Notes: generated by a model from the sequence alone, not told the origin. Counted from the stretch's first letter, positions 39,483-50,102 are shown. The stretch is 64,000 nucleotides of DNA from SZAS-79 sp963844255 (GCA_963844255.1 CAWJNP010000025.1:1-64000), one strand, 5' to 3'. Made by a program: numbers and translations.

Positions 39483-40583
39483 ATGTCGCATTCGCACCCC
39501 GAATATCCCGGCACCGCCGGCGTGCTCGGCGGGCTTCGGTTCGTCACCTGCAGCATGACCGAATCAGGCCACGCCCACGCGCATTCGCGCCGCCGTGAAA
39601 CCATCGTCTCGGGCAAGCGCGCCAGGGTCATCGACGTCCACGCCCACTGCGCCGTGCCCGAGGCCATGGCACTTGTGGGTCTCAAGCTCGGCGGGCCAGC
39701 CATGCGTCCCGACCTGCACATGGGCACGGCACTGGCGGAGCGGCTGGCCGCGATGGACGCGCAGGGCATCGACATGGAAGTGCTCAGCATCAATCCCTGG
39801 TGGTACAAGGCCGAGCGCGACCTGGCAGAGCAGATCATCCGGATCCAGAACGAAAAGCTCGCCGAAGCCTGTGCCGCCACGCCCGATCGCTTCCTCGGCT
39901 TTGCCTCAGTCGCACTCCAGCACCCGGAACTTGCGGCAAGGCAACTCGAGGAAGGCGTGAAGAAATACGGCCTGCGCGGCGCGGCGATCGGCGGAAGCGT
40001 GGCCGGATTCGAACTCAGCGACCCGAAGTTCCACCCGTTCTGGGCCAAGGCCGAAGAACTCGGTGTGCTGGTCTTCATCCACCCGCAGGCGGACGGCGCG
40101 ACCACCGATATCGCCAAACGCCTCAAGGGCGCCGGCGGCCTCGAGAACGTGATCGGATTTCCGCTCGAGACCACGATCGCGCTCTCGCACCTGATCTTCG
40201 AGGGGACGCTGGATCGCTTTCCCGGTGTGAAGATCTGCGGCGCGCACGGCGGCGGCTACCTGCCCTCCTACATGGCACGCTCGGACCGCGGCTGCGTCGC
40301 GCGTCCCGACCTGTGCACCGGCGGCCCCGACGGCCCGTTGAAGAAGAACCCGACCGCGTACCTCAAGCAGCTCTACTACGACACGATGGTGTTTTCGCCC
40401 GAAGCGATCCGCCACCTTGCTGCCGAGGTCGGCGCGGGTCAGCTGATGCTTGGTACCGACTATCCGTTTCCGTGGACTACGACCGCGGTGGATGAGGTCA
40501 TGGACACGCCCGGGCTGTCGGACGCGCAGAAGATCGCGATTCTCGGCGGCACCGCCGCGCGTCTGCTCGGCATTGCGGCCTAG
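39483..40583 (+). CDS. Amidohydrolase family protein (ACMSD-like)
   Basis: 366 residues. Metal-binding VIDVHAHCAVPE near residue 50, later IHPQADG, CGAHGGGYLPSYMAR and LGTDYPFPW, matching the ACMSD/2,3-dihydroxybenzoate decarboxylase group of amidohydrolase-fold decarboxylases and hydrolases. An alternative start at 39555 (MTESGHAHAHS) would drop 24 residues. It is divergent from the selenoprotein gene with about 126 bases between. Confidence 0.85.
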   Translation: MSHSHPEYPGTAGVLGGLRFVTCSMTESGHAHAHSRRRETIVSGKRARVIDVHAHCAVPEAMALVGLKLGGPAMRPDLHMGTALAERLAAMDAQGIDMEVLSINPWWYKAERDLAEQIIRIQNEKLAEACAATPDRFLGFASVALQHPELAARQLEEGVKKYGLRGAAIGGSVAGFELSDPKFHPFWAKAEELGVLVFIHPQADGATTDIAKRLKGAGGLENVIGFPLETTIALSHLIFEGTLDRFPGVKICGAHGGGYLPSYMARSDRGCVARPDLCTGGPDGPLKKNPTAYLKQLYYDTMVFSPEAIRHLAAEVGAGQLMLGTDYPFPWTTTAVDEVMDTPGLSDAQKIAILGGTAARLLGIAA

Positions 40584-40593
40584 CCACGGGAGC

Positions 40594-41271
40594 ATGGCCG
40601 TGATCACCGTTCACCACTTGAACAACTCCCGCTCGCAACGCGTGCTCTGGCTGCTGGAAGAACTCGGCGTCGACTACGAGATCCGGCGCTACCAGCGAGA
40701 TTCCCAGACCATGCTCGCGCCGCCGGAACTGCGTGCGGTGCATCCACTGGGCAAATCGCCCGTGATCACCGACGGCGAACTTACGATTGCCGAATCCGGC
40801 GCGATCGTGGAATACCTCGTCGAGCGCTACGGCAAGGGAAGGCTGATCCCGGCTGCAGGAACCCCCGAGCGCCTGCGCTATACCTACTGGTTGCATTTCG
40901 CCGAGGGCACCGCGATGCCGCCTCTCGTGATGAAACTCGTGTTCGGACGGATCGCCAACGGGCCTATGCCGTTCTTCGTCAAGCCAATTGCGCGTGGCAT
41001 CGCGAACAAGGTGCTGACGAGCTTTATCGATCCGAACCTGAACGCCCAGTTTGATTTCATGGAGGCCGAACTCGGCAGGTCCGCCTGGTTTGCCGGCGGC
41101 GAATTCAGCGCGGCCGACATCCAGATGAGCTTCCCGCTCGAAGCAGCCGCCGCCCGTGGCGGGCTGGATGCTTCACGGCCGAGGATGATGGCATTTCTGG
41201 ATCGGATTCATGCGATGCCGGCCTACCAGCGCGCCCTGGAGAAGGGTGGTCCGTTCGCACTGCTGCGTTAG
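40594..41271 (+). CDS. Glutathione S-transferase
   Basis: 225 residues with an N-terminal thioredoxin-like domain (VHHLNNSRSQRVLWLLEELG, then HPLGKSPVITDGELTIAESGA) and a helical C-terminal domain. The Ser in NNSRS is the likely glutathione-activating residue. It follows the amidohydrolase by 10 bases, so the two are probably co-transcribed. Confidence 0.9.
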   Translation: MAVITVHHLNNSRSQRVLWLLEELGVDYEIRRYQRDSQTMLAPPELRAVHPLGKSPVITDGELTIAESGAIVEYLVERYGKGRLIPAAGTPERLRYTYWLHFAEGTAMPPLVMKLVFGRIANGPMPFFVKPIARGIANKVLTSFIDPNLNAQFDFMEAELGRSAWFAGGEFSAADIQMSFPLEAAAARGGLDASRPRMMAFLDRIHAMPAYQRALEKGGPFALLR

Positions 41272-41432
41272 TCCGAATTTCGGTCAGATGCGCCGCAAGC
41301 CGGCTTTACATCATGTCGGCATTGGCGAATCCCTCAGGAAAGCGCAGAATTCTTTGATCGTTGTATAGCCGTATCAGAACCGCGGCGATTCAATCGATCT
41401 AATATTGCGCCGCAGTCTGCAGCAGGAGGGGT

Positions 41433-43961
41433 ATGCCCGGCACGATTCAGCGGCCCAAGCACCGCATCGAACAGCTGATCACACGCGCCACGCTGTGGTT
41501 GCTCGTGTTCTTCAGCTTCGTCGCATCAGCAGCGATTCTGTTGCTGCTCCCGCATGGTCCCGAGGCCGGAAACTCGGCACGCATCGCGGCGCCGATTGCG
41601 ATCTTTATCGGCTGCCTCGCAGCGGTCGTCATTGCACGGTCGGGCCGCCCCAGGCTAGGCGCAAGCCTGGTCATCACGGTCGCTTATGTGGTGATCCTCA
41701 ACTATGTCATCGCGGGCAGGCTGGGGTTGCACAGCTACGCCAATGCCCTGATAGCAATATTGATCGTCGTCACCGCACTGCTGATCGGACATCGCGCTGG
41801 AGTGGCGGCGGCATTGATCGCAATTGTCACGGCAGTCGCGCTCAGCTTGCTCGAGCACTACGGCGGCCTGGTCGATCCGCACGCCGTCGCGGCGATCCCT
41901 GCGGCGAACATCCTGATCGTTTACTGCATCCTCTACGGCGCCATTGGTGCCGTGCTTTATGTATTTTCGAGGACATTTCGCGAAACCCTGCAGTCCACCG
42001 AGGATCAGGAACTGCGTTTCCGCCAATTGTTCGATGTCGCGCCGCTCGGATACGTAATCCATCGGGAAGGTCGCATCCTGATGATCAATCAGGCCGCAGC
42101 CACGGCAAGCGGTTTCGACGTCCCGGACAAAATGATCGCAATGAACATCTTCGACTTGCTCCCTGAAGAGCAGCTTGAGCATGCGCGCAGGCACCTGGCA
42201 TCGGCGATCGGGGTCGCGCCCGGCACCACCGTATCGACCGAATTTCGCATCAAGCTGCCGGACGGCAGGCTGCGTCAATTCGAGACCACCAGCACCCCGA
42301 TCATGCTCGCCGACGGTCCGGCCTTGTTCACCATGATGCGCGATGTCACCAGGGCACGCGAGGCAAGCATCGCGCTGGCCGCCGCCAAGGAGCAAGCGGA
42401 ATCCTCGAGCCGGGCGAAATCGGAATTCCTGGCGAACATGAGCCACGAGATTCGCACACCGCTGAATGGCATTCTGGGGATGGCGGACCTGCTGCGCAGC
42501 ACGCCACTGAACGCGGAGCAACGACGGTACGGGGAGGCGATCGCCACGTCCGGACGTTCGTTGCGCGACCTTCTTGGGAGCGTCCTCGATCTGGCGAAGA
42601 TAGAGGCCGGCAGAATGATGCTGGAACAGAAGAATTTCGACCTTTCGCGCATGGTCGCCGAACTCGAATCGATCTATTGGGAACTGGCCGGCGGACGCGC
42701 AAACACCTTCATGGCGCAGGTGGACCTGACAGAAAAGAGCCTTCTCCGAGGCGACCCGCTTCGGGTCCGCCAGGTTCTCGGAAACCTTCTGGACAATGCG
42801 GTCAAGTTCACCGAAGGCGGCCGCATTGATTTCGGGGTTCGGGTGGTCGATTCGCCGCCGGGCGACGCACGCAGGTGGATGCTCTTCACGGTGCAGGACA
42901 CTGGCATCGGGATGAGCAAGGAGACGCTAGAAAAAGTATTTCAACCGTTCACCCAGGCCGATACTTCGACGACGCGCCGATATGGCGGAACCGGTCTCGG
43001 GCTGTCAATCGCTCGCAGCCTGGTCGAACTCATGGACGGGACACTGGACGTGGAAAGTGCGCCGGGGATCGGTTCCAAATTCAGCGTGCGTCTGCCGTTC
43101 GAGGAGGCCCCGGAGACGTTCGAGGCGGTGGCGGCCTCGATGGACAGAATGGTTGGCATACCCGGGCCCGCCAGCGGCGTTGGCTCGCTCTCGGTACTTC
43201 TGGTGGAAGAAAATGACGTCAACCAGGAAGTGGCACGCACGATGCTGGAATTGGCCGGACACCAGGTGCAGGTGGCACGCGATGGTGCCGAGGGCGTGCG
43301 CCTGTGGACACGCGGGCGATTCGACTGCCTGCTCATGGACTGCCAGATGCCGGTCATGGACGGCTATGAAGCCACGCGACTGATCCGCTCCAGCGAAATG
43401 GCGCGGGGCACCCGGCGCGTCCGGATTGTGGCGCTCACTGCCAGCACCATGGCCGGAGACCGCGAGCGGTGCCTGGCGGCCGGCATGGACGATTTTCTCG
43501 CAAAGCCATTCGAGTCGGCCGAACTGCTCGCGGCGGTCCGCGGGGACGCATTTCACACTGAGCTCAGGCCTGTCTCTTCAGGCAACCTGGCCTCGTTCGA
43601 CCCGGGCTCACTCGCAGGCATGCTGAAACTGGACCGGAATCAACCGGGATTCATCGGCAAACTACTCGCCCTTTTTGTGCGTAGCACACCCGAGCAGATC
43701 GGTCAGGTTGCCGGCGTGACGGACGAAACAGCGACATCGGCGGAGCGTGCGGCGCATACGCTGAAGTCCACCGCTACGCGTTTTGGCCTGCATGCACTTG
43801 CCGGCCTGGCGGCCGAGGCGGAAACTGCCTTGCACGCAGGCCGGCAGGATCTGGCGCGCGAACTGGCTGAAGCCATGCTCGATGAGTTTGCGCATGCCAG
43901 GCCGCTGCTGTTCGAGCACCTGGAAGGTATTGGACACGGCGCCGCCTCGCGTCTGAACTAA
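41433..43961 (+). CDS. Hybrid sensor histidine kinase with receiver and Hpt domains
   Basis: 842 residues. Five or six N-terminal membrane helices (about 20-180), a PAS domain (about 195-310), a HisKA domain with phospho-acceptor His338 in NMSHEIRTPLNGI, a HATPase domain with NLLDNAVKFTEGG and GGTGLGLSIARSL, a receiver with Asp636 in LLMDCQMPVMDG, and a C-terminal Hpt domain with His775 in ERAAHTLKSTA. A full phosphorelay in one protein except the output regulator. The receiver's early acidic pair reads VEENDVNQ. No partner response regulator is adjacent. Confidence 0.92.
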   Translation: MPGTIQRPKHRIEQLITRATLWLLVFFSFVASAAILLLLPHGPEAGNSARIAAPIAIFIGCLAAVVIARSGRPRLGASLVITVAYVVILNYVIAGRLGLHSYANALIAILIVVTALLIGHRAGVAAALIAIVTAVALSLLEHYGGLVDPHAVAAIPAANILIVYCILYGAIGAVLYVFSRTFRETLQSTEDQELRFRQLFDVAPLGYVIHREGRILMINQAAATASGFDVPDKMIAMNIFDLLPEEQLEHARRHLASAIGVAPGTTVSTEFRIKLPDGRLRQFETTSTPIMLADGPALFTMMRDVTRAREASIALAAAKEQAESSSRAKSEFLANMSHEIRTPLNGILGMADLLRSTPLNAEQRRYGEAIATSGRSLRDLLGSVLDLAKIEAGRMMLEQKNFDLSRMVAELESIYWELAGGRANTFMAQVDLTEKSLLRGDPLRVRQVLGNLLDNAVKFTEGGRIDFGVRVVDSPPGDARRWMLFTVQDTGIGMSKETLEKVFQPFTQADTSTTRRYGGTGLGLSIARSLVELMDGTLDVESAPGIGSKFSVRLPFEEAPETFEAVAASMDRMVGIPGPASGVGSLSVLLVEENDVNQEVARTMLELAGHQVQVARDGAEGVRLWTRGRFDCLLMDCQMPVMDGYEATRLIRSSEMARGTRRVRIVALTASTMAGDRERCLAAGMDDFLAKPFESAELLAAVRGDAFHTELRPVSSGNLASFDPGSLAGMLKLDRNQPGFIGKLLALFVRSTPEQIGQVAGVTDETATSAERAAHTLKSTATRFGLHALAGLAAEAETALHAGRQDLARELAEAMLDEFAHARPLLFEHLEGIGHGAASRLN

Positions 43962-44067
43962 CGCATTCTGTGCCTGTACATGGCTTGCTTTCAGGTGCCG
44001 CCAGAGCCTGGACAGGGGCTTCGAAACTGCGCTCACTTCCGCTGTCTTGTTACGGCACAATAGCCCC

Positions 44068-46849
44068 ATGAGCTCCGAAACAAAGAAAGTCCCGATCTTC
44101 TGCTACCAGTGCGTGGCCGGCCCCGACCTCATGAAGGTGGAGGTCAAGGACGGCGTTGCCATGCGCATCGAGTCCAACTACGACATCAGTGGCCAGCATC
44201 CGGGCGGCGGGCGTGTCTGCGTGAAGGCCTACGGGCTGATCCAGAAAACCTACAACCCGAACCGCATCAAGTCGCCGATGAAGCGCACCAACCCGAAGAA
44301 GGGTCGCTTTGAGGACCCCGGGTTCGTGCCGATCTCATGGAAGGAAGCGCTGGATCTCGTCGGCGCAAAGATGCGCGAAGTGCGCGCCAAGGGGTTGAAG
44401 AACGAGGAAGGCTTTCCGCGCCTCGCCACCTCCACCGGCGGTGGCGGCACACCGGTGCAGTACATGGGCACCTTCCCCGCCTTCATGTCGGCGTGGGGCC
44501 CGATCGACCAGGGCTACGGCGCCGGACAGGGCATCAAGTGCTACCACTCAGAACACCTCTACGGCGAACTCTGGCACCGCGCCTTCATCGTCTCGCCCGA
44601 CACCCCGTATGTGAACTACATCATCAACTGCGGCAACAACGTCGAGGCCTCGGGCGGCGTGGTGGGCATCTGGCGCGAAGCCGACGCACGGGTGCGCGGT
44701 GCCAAGCGGGTGCAGGTCGAACCGCATCTGTCGATCACCGGCGCAGTCTCGGCCGAATGGGTGCCGATCAAGCCCAAGACCGATGCGGCGTTCCTGTTCG
44801 GTCTGATCCACCGCATCGTGCATGAACGCGGCTGGCGCGAGTCCTGCGACATCCCCTATCTGAAGAACCGCACGAGTTCGCCCTACCTCGTCGGACCCAA
44901 CGGCTGGTATCTGCGCGATGCGCAAAGCGGCAAGCCACTGATCTGGGATCTGGCGGATGGTTGTGCCAAGGCGCACGACGATCCCGGTCTCAAGGATCCT
45001 GCACTCGACGGCGAATACACCGTGGCGGGCGTTGAGCATGGGCCAGACGAGGAACGCATCGCGCACGAGGCGGCCACTGTCCGCCCGGCGTTCCAGAAGA
45101 TGCTCGACCACATGCAGACCTATACCGCCGAGTGGGCCGCCGCAGAATGCGACATCCCGGCTGCGACCATCCGCCGTGTCGCCGACGAATACGTGGCGCA
45201 CGCCTGCATCGGCCAGACCATCGAGATCGAAGGCAAGACACTGCCCTTCCGGCCGGTCGCGATTACCCTTGGCAAGACGGTCAACAACGGCTTCGGCGGA
45301 TTCCACTGCTGCTGGGCGCGCACACTGCTCGCCGTGCTGGTCGGCGCGCTCGAAGTTCCGGGTGGCACGCTGGGCACCACGGTCAAGCTCGTGCGGCCCG
45401 CCGCCTCGCGCACCGGATCGGTACAGCCGGGCCCCGACGGGCTCATGACCTTCCAGTTCAACGACACTTCCAAGGAAGGCTGGATGCGCGACCCGCACAT
45501 CCGCAGCGGCTACAAGACGCTGGTGCCGCTGGTCTCGGATTCGCCCTGGTCTCCCGCGCTCGGCCCGGCCCACCTGCCCTGGCTGTTTCAGAAGAAGGCA
45601 CCGGACAACTGGCCGCGCACCCAGCCGCCGGACATCTGGATCTGCTACCGCACCAACCCGGCGATCTCCTCGTGGAACGCGCCGCAGGTCGCCGAACGAC
45701 TGGCCGAGTTCCCGTTCATCGTCGCGATGGCCTACACGGATGACGAGACCAACCACTTCGCGGATGTACTGCTGCCCGAAGCGCTGGACCTCGAGAGCCT
45801 GCAACTGATCCGCATCGGCACCACCAAGTTCCAGGAGAACTTCTGGAAGCATGAAGGCTGGGCGATCCGCCAGCCGATGATCGACTCGCCCTGCGACACC
45901 AGGGACTTCACCGATATCGCCACTGCGCTCGCCGAACAGGCCGGGATTCTGCGACAAGTACGTCGCCGCGGTGAACCGTGGCGCCGCCGGAACCGCACTG
46001 CGCGACCGCAAGGGCCGTTACGACTTCTCGCTCGACGAGACCAAGGCACCGACCCGTGACGAAGTCTGGGATGCGTTCTGCAAGGCCGCGAGCAGCGAAC
46101 TGTCCGACGGTGCGGAGGTGCATGACCTCGCCTGGTTCAAGGAAAAGGGCTACATGCTGAAGCCCTTTCCGCAGCTCGACTGGTACCTGTATCCGGCAAT
46201 GGAAGAAAAGGGCCTGCGGTTCGAAATGCCCTACCAGGAGCGCGTCACGCGCCACGGGCGCGAGCTGGCCAACCGCCTCAAGGAATCCGGCATCACCTGG
46301 TGGGACGAGCAGCTGAAAGAATACGAGTTCATGCCGAGTTACCTGCAGTTCCCGGAAATGTGGATCGAGTACGCGCGTGAATACGACCGCGACCCCGATG
46401 AATTCCCGTTCTGGGCCCTGACCGCGCGTTCGATGCAGTACAGCTGGGGCGCCAACGTCGGCCTGCCGCTGATCAACGAAGTGGCGAACAATATCTCGGG
46501 CCATCGCGGCGTGATCATCAACCGCTCAACCGCAAAACGGCTGGGCATCAAGGAGGGTGAGCGCCTCGTGATCGAGTCGGTCTCCGGCCATACGGAGGGC
46601 GAGGCCGTACTGCGCGAGGGCATCCGCCCCGACACGATCCTGATGATCGGCCAGTTCGATCACTGGAAAACGCCTTACGCCAAGGACCTGAAACTGCCAA
46701 GCCTGAATTCGCTCACCGACCTGTCGCTCAAACTGACCGACAGCACCGGCAGCAGCTCGGATGTGATGCGGGTGCGGATCCGGCGTGCCGCAGGCGGAAC
46801 CGCGGACAGCGACTATCTCGGATCGCCGGCGCGGAAGGCGAGCGCATGA
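44068..46849 (+). CDS. Molybdopterin oxidoreductase, PadB-like catalytic subunit (one-base frameshift)
   Basis: DMSO-reductase-family molybdoenzyme, about 926 residues after repair. The N-terminus FCYQCVAGPDLMKVEV with a later GGRVCVKAYGLI resembles the PadB subunit of phenylacetyl-CoA:acceptor oxidoreductase, and SWKEALDLVGAKMREVRAKG is common to the family. An extra C near 45952 breaks the frame after QAGIL; removing it gives DKYVAAVNRGAAG. No Tat signal is evident. The stop overlaps the next gene (ATGA). Substrate by analogy is an aryl-acyl-CoA, but thiosulfate- or polysulfide-type relatives cannot be excluded by eye. Confidence 0.78.
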
Positions 46850-48510
46850 GCGAGACGGTGACAATCCATCCCGTGGACGCCCGCATTGATCCTTCGAAGC
46901 GCTGGGGCATGGTGATCGACCTCAACCGCTGCGTCGGCTGCCAGACCTGCACGATCGCCTGCAAGCACACCAACGACACCCCGCCCGGCGTGCAATGGCG
47001 GCGCGTGATCGACATCGAGCAGGGCACCTTCCCCGACGTCGAACGGCTGTTCCTCGTGACCGGCTGCCAGCACTGCGCCGAACCGCCCTGCGTCCCGGTC
47101 TGCCCGACCGGCGCGACACAGCAGCGCGCGGACGGCCTGGTGACAATGAACTACGACGTCTGCATCGGTTGTGCCTACTGCGCCGTGTCCTGTCCCTACA
47201 ACGCGCGCACCATCGTGCACGAGGCGAAGGGGTATTACAGCGACGACACGCTGACGCGCCAGGAGCAGGCGACCGCACACCCCGAGCGCATCGGTGTCGC
47301 GCAGAAATGCACCTTCTGCCAGGACCGCATCGAAACCGGCCTCGCGGCAGGGCTGATTCCCGGCGTGGACCCCCAGGCGACGCCGGCCTGCTCGGCCTCG
47401 TGCATCTCGCAGGCGATCCAGTTCGGCGACTTCAACGATCCGAAGAGCCACGTGTCGGAGTTGCTGGACTCGCAGCCCAGCCTGCAGCTCAACGCCGAGG
47501 TCGGTACCGATCCGCAGATCAAGTACCTCTACACCACCCCCGCCGTTCCCGGCCGCGCGACCGGCGTGGAAGAAGGCGAGGAAGAGCGCATGGCCGATCC
47601 GGTCAACCCGCTGGTGGGGAAGGTGCAGGCGTTCTGGGACTGGCGCGCGGCGATGAACTGGATCTTCGGCGGCATCGGCACGGGCCTCGCGATCGCGACC
47701 ACGCTGGCGCTTGCGTTCGGCGCACTCAAGGGCGGGCTTGCGCCGAAACTGTACTTCGCTTCTGCGGCGCTCGTGGGAGTGGGCCTCTTCTGCGTGTTCC
47801 TCAAGATCGGCCGGCAACTGCGCTTCTGGCGCGCAGCGGCGCGTCCGCACACCTCGTGGATGTCACGCGAACTGTATGCGGTGCTGGTGTTCTTCCCCTC
47901 GGTGCTGGGCTGCCTCGTCGCGCCCGGGAAAGTCGTATTTGCGCTCGCGGGCATCTCAGCCGCGGCCTTTCTCTTCTGCCAGGCAAAGATCCTGCACCGT
48001 GCGCGCGGCATCCCCGCCTGGCGCGCACCGCTGGTGCCCTGGATGATCTTTTCCAGCGGCCTGCTCGAAGGCTGCGGCGCACTGCTCATCCTGACGGTGG
48101 CGCTGGGCGGCATGCCGACGCGCGGCATGGCGATCGCGCTGGCGGTTCTCGCCTTCGTCAATGCGGTGCTGTGGCGCGTCTATGTCGACAGTGCGAAGCG
48201 CGAGGGCATCGCGCCGCTTGCGCGCCGGGCGCTGGCCGAATTCGACCTGCCCCTGCAGATCATCGGCCATGCCCTGCCGGTGGCGCTGGGCGCGTTTGCC
48301 GTGGCGGCACCGGCCAACAGCGCCGTGCTGCTCGCCTTCGGTGGTGCGGCTGCCATCATCGGCGGCGCAGTGTGGAAGTTCTCGCTCATCGTGCGCGCCG
48401 GGTTCAACCAGGGCTTCAGGCTCTCGCACATGCCGCAGCGCGGCTCGGGCAACTACGCCGCCCCCACGCGCATGGATGCGTCAGGGATGCCGAGGCCGGC
48501 GAACAGCTAA
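46846..48510 (+). CDS. Fe-S/membrane anchor fusion subunit (PadC-PadD-like)
   Basis: 554 residues. The N-terminal 225 residues hold four ferredoxin-type Cys clusters (CVGCQTCTIACK, CQHCAEPPCVPVCP, CIGCAYCAVSCP and CTFCQDRI with CSASC), as in DMSO-reductase electron-transfer subunits. From about residue 260 there are eight or so membrane helices of the NrfD/DmsC type. The joined polypeptide carries electrons from the molybdoenzyme to the quinone pool. It overlaps the catalytic subunit gene by four bases. Confidence 0.85.
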   Translation: MSETVTIHPVDARIDPSKRWGMVIDLNRCVGCQTCTIACKHTNDTPPGVQWRRVIDIEQGTFPDVERLFLVTGCQHCAEPPCVPVCPTGATQQRADGLVTMNYDVCIGCAYCAVSCPYNARTIVHEAKGYYSDDTLTRQEQATAHPERIGVAQKCTFCQDRIETGLAAGLIPGVDPQATPACSASCISQAIQFGDFNDPKSHVSELLDSQPSLQLNAEVGTDPQIKYLYTTPAVPGRATGVEEGEEERMADPVNPLVGKVQAFWDWRAAMNWIFGGIGTGLAIATTLALAFGALKGGLAPKLYFASAALVGVGLFCVFLKIGRQLRFWRAAARPHTSWMSRELYAVLVFFPSVLGCLVAPGKVVFALAGISAAAFLFCQAKILHRARGIPAWRAPLVPWMIFSSGLLEGCGALLILTVALGGMPTRGMAIALAVLAFVNAVLWRVYVDSAKREGIAPLARRALAEFDLPLQIIGHALPVALGAFAVAAPANSAVLLAFGGAAAIIGGAVWKFSLIVRAGFNQGFRLSHMPQRGSGNYAAPTRMDASGMPRPANS

Positions 48511-48529
48511 GTGGCCGGCGCGTCACAGG

Positions 48530-48610
48530 TGTATCGGTATCGAAACACAAACTGCCCGGAGAGCCGCTCCAGATCTTGAGATCGTGAATTAATTGTCAAA
48601 GATTCAAGCC
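48530..48610. repeat. Dispersed repeat with TGTATCG palindrome, copy 2
   Basis: Palindrome TGTATCG-GTAT-CGAAACA (one mismatch) at 48530-48547. The following 40 or so bases (ACAAACTGCCCGGAGAGCCG onward to CTTGAGAT) closely match those after the palindrome at 58279. It lies between the converging ends of the molybdoenzyme operon and the DUF6933-like gene. Confidence 0.6.
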
Positions 48611-48658
48611 GAAACACGAATGTGCAGTTTGATAACAAAATGCCCTCACGACGAATGT

Positions 48659-49177
48659 TCACGCCGGGCAAGCAAGCCTGCACCGGGCAATCTCCCATGA
48701 ATTGCACCACTCGAGTCTGCGTTGCGGCGTTTCGTTGACCTTCATCATGATGTCCGTCAGGTCGCAATGATTCAGCCCGCCGCCGCAGCGGATATTGTGG
48801 CGGTAAAGGGCAACCAGATCGTTCAGAGACCCAAGGTCGCTGCGGCTGCGTGTCCTGGCGTACATCGCCGGGTCGCAGTTCATGAACGCTTTGTCGATCG
48901 ACTTCGCGCTCAGGCCCCGAAATCGCAGGAGTTGCTCCAATCCGCCGAACAGCATGTCGATCAAACGGCGTTCTGTGACCGGCACCCTGCCCTGAAGAAG
49001 GATGAAAGACAGCAAAGTCGCCTGGCTCAAGAAGATGAACGCCTTCCTTCGGTCGACGGCAAACCGGTTGATGTACCAGTTGCCAAGGGGCGCGTCGCTC
49101 GGTTCCGCGTCCGCCATGTTCTCCTTGCGCAGCCCCAGGACTTTTTGCACTTCGCCGGTGCACAGCAGAAAAATCAT
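48659..49177 (-). CDS. DUF6933-like protein, unknown
   Basis: 172 residues, no signal peptide. The segments MIFLLCTGEVQKVLGL, LGNWYINRFAVDRRKAFIF and LSFILLQG resemble the DUF6933 family. Function unknown. Its ATG overlaps the CoA-ester lyase stop by four bases, and it is the last gene of the - strand operon. Confidence 0.65.
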   Translation of the reverse strand: MIFLLCTGEVQKVLGLRKENMADAEPSDAPLGNWYINRFAVDRRKAFIFLSQATLLSFILLQGRVPVTERRLIDMLFGGLEQLLRFRGLSAKSIDKAFMNCDPAMYARTRSRSDLGSLNDLVALYRHNIRCGGGLNHCDLTDIMMKVNETPQRRLEWCNSWEIARCRLACPA

Positions 49178-50082
49178 CGTCCCCGAATCGCCTCCAGCGT
49201 CGCCAGCACTCTCCGCGCCCGTTGCACCACCGGGTAATCCACGAACTGCCCATCGACCTGGATCGAAGCCGAACCCGCTGCTTCCGCCGCGGCGAATGCA
49301 TCGACAATCTTCTTTGCCCGCTCAGCCTCGGCCGATGTAGGCGTGAAGACTTCGTTCGCAACAAGCACCTGGTCCGGATGGATGCACAACCGTCCCTGGA
49401 AGCCGAGCCGGCGGCTCCGTTCCACAGAGGCGCGCAGACCGGCCACATCCTTCAGGTGGATCCAGACCGTATCGATCGGCGCATCCAGTCCGCTTGCGCG
49501 CGAGGTCACGACCATGCGCGAGCGCACCTCGGCCAACTCCTCCTCGCCCGGTGTCCAGGTCATGCCGACATCGCCGGTGTAGTCGGCCGCGCCGAAGCAC
49601 ATGCGCTTCACGCGCCACGGGCCGGGATAGTCCTTGAGCGAACGTGCTCCCGGAATCCGGTCGAGGCGTGAGAACGCCGCGGCGGTCTCGATGATCGGCA
49701 TCAGGTCGATCGCGCCGGGCACGAGGCCGCGATCGCGCTCCAGGCTCGTGATCAGCCAGTCGATGGTGCGCAGGTCGGCGGCCGACTCGACCTTGGGCAG
49801 CACGATACCGTCGAGCCCCTCAACCACCACCGCGAGAAGGTCGCCGAGGCACCAAGGCGTTGCAAGGCCGTTGACCCGGACATACGCCTTGCCGTTGCGC
49901 GGCCGTGACAGCGCTGCCACCGCATCGGCGCGCGCCGCGATCTTTTCCGACACCGCGACCGCGTCCTCGAGGTCGAGGATCACGGCATCGGCGTCCAGCG
50001 ACAAGGCCTTCTCGACCCGGCGCGGATGGTTGGCGGGCGTGAACAGGAAACTGCGCAGTACGGCGGGCGTTGCGGTATTCAT
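49174..50082 (-). CDS. HpcH/HpaI-family CoA-ester lyase (CitE-like)
   Basis: 302 residues. RSFLFTPANHPRRVEKAL at the N-terminus, DAVILDLEDAV, VNGLATPWC, GIVLPKVESAADL, LMPIIETA and CIHPDQV are the signature of citrate-lyase-beta-like enzymes that cleave malyl-, methylmalyl- or citramalyl-CoA. With the CoA-transferase, dehydrogenase and MaoC hydratase upstream, citramalyl- or methylmalyl-CoA is the likely substrate. Confidence 0.88.
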   Translation of the reverse strand: MNTATPAVLRSFLFTPANHPRRVEKALSLDADAVILDLEDAVAVSEKIAARADAVAALSRPRNGKAYVRVNGLATPWCLGDLLAVVVEGLDGIVLPKVESAADLRTIDWLITSLERDRGLVPGAIDLMPIIETAAAFSRLDRIPGARSLKDYPGPWRVKRMCFGAADYTGDVGMTWTPGEEELAEVRSRMVVTSRASGLDAPIDTVWIHLKDVAGLRASVERSRRLGFQGRLCIHPDQVLVANEVFTPTSAEAERAKKIVDAFAAAEAAGSASIQVDGQFVDYPVVQRARRVLATLEAIRGR

Positions 50083-50102
50083 GGTTTGGATAGCCTCAGG
50101 TA

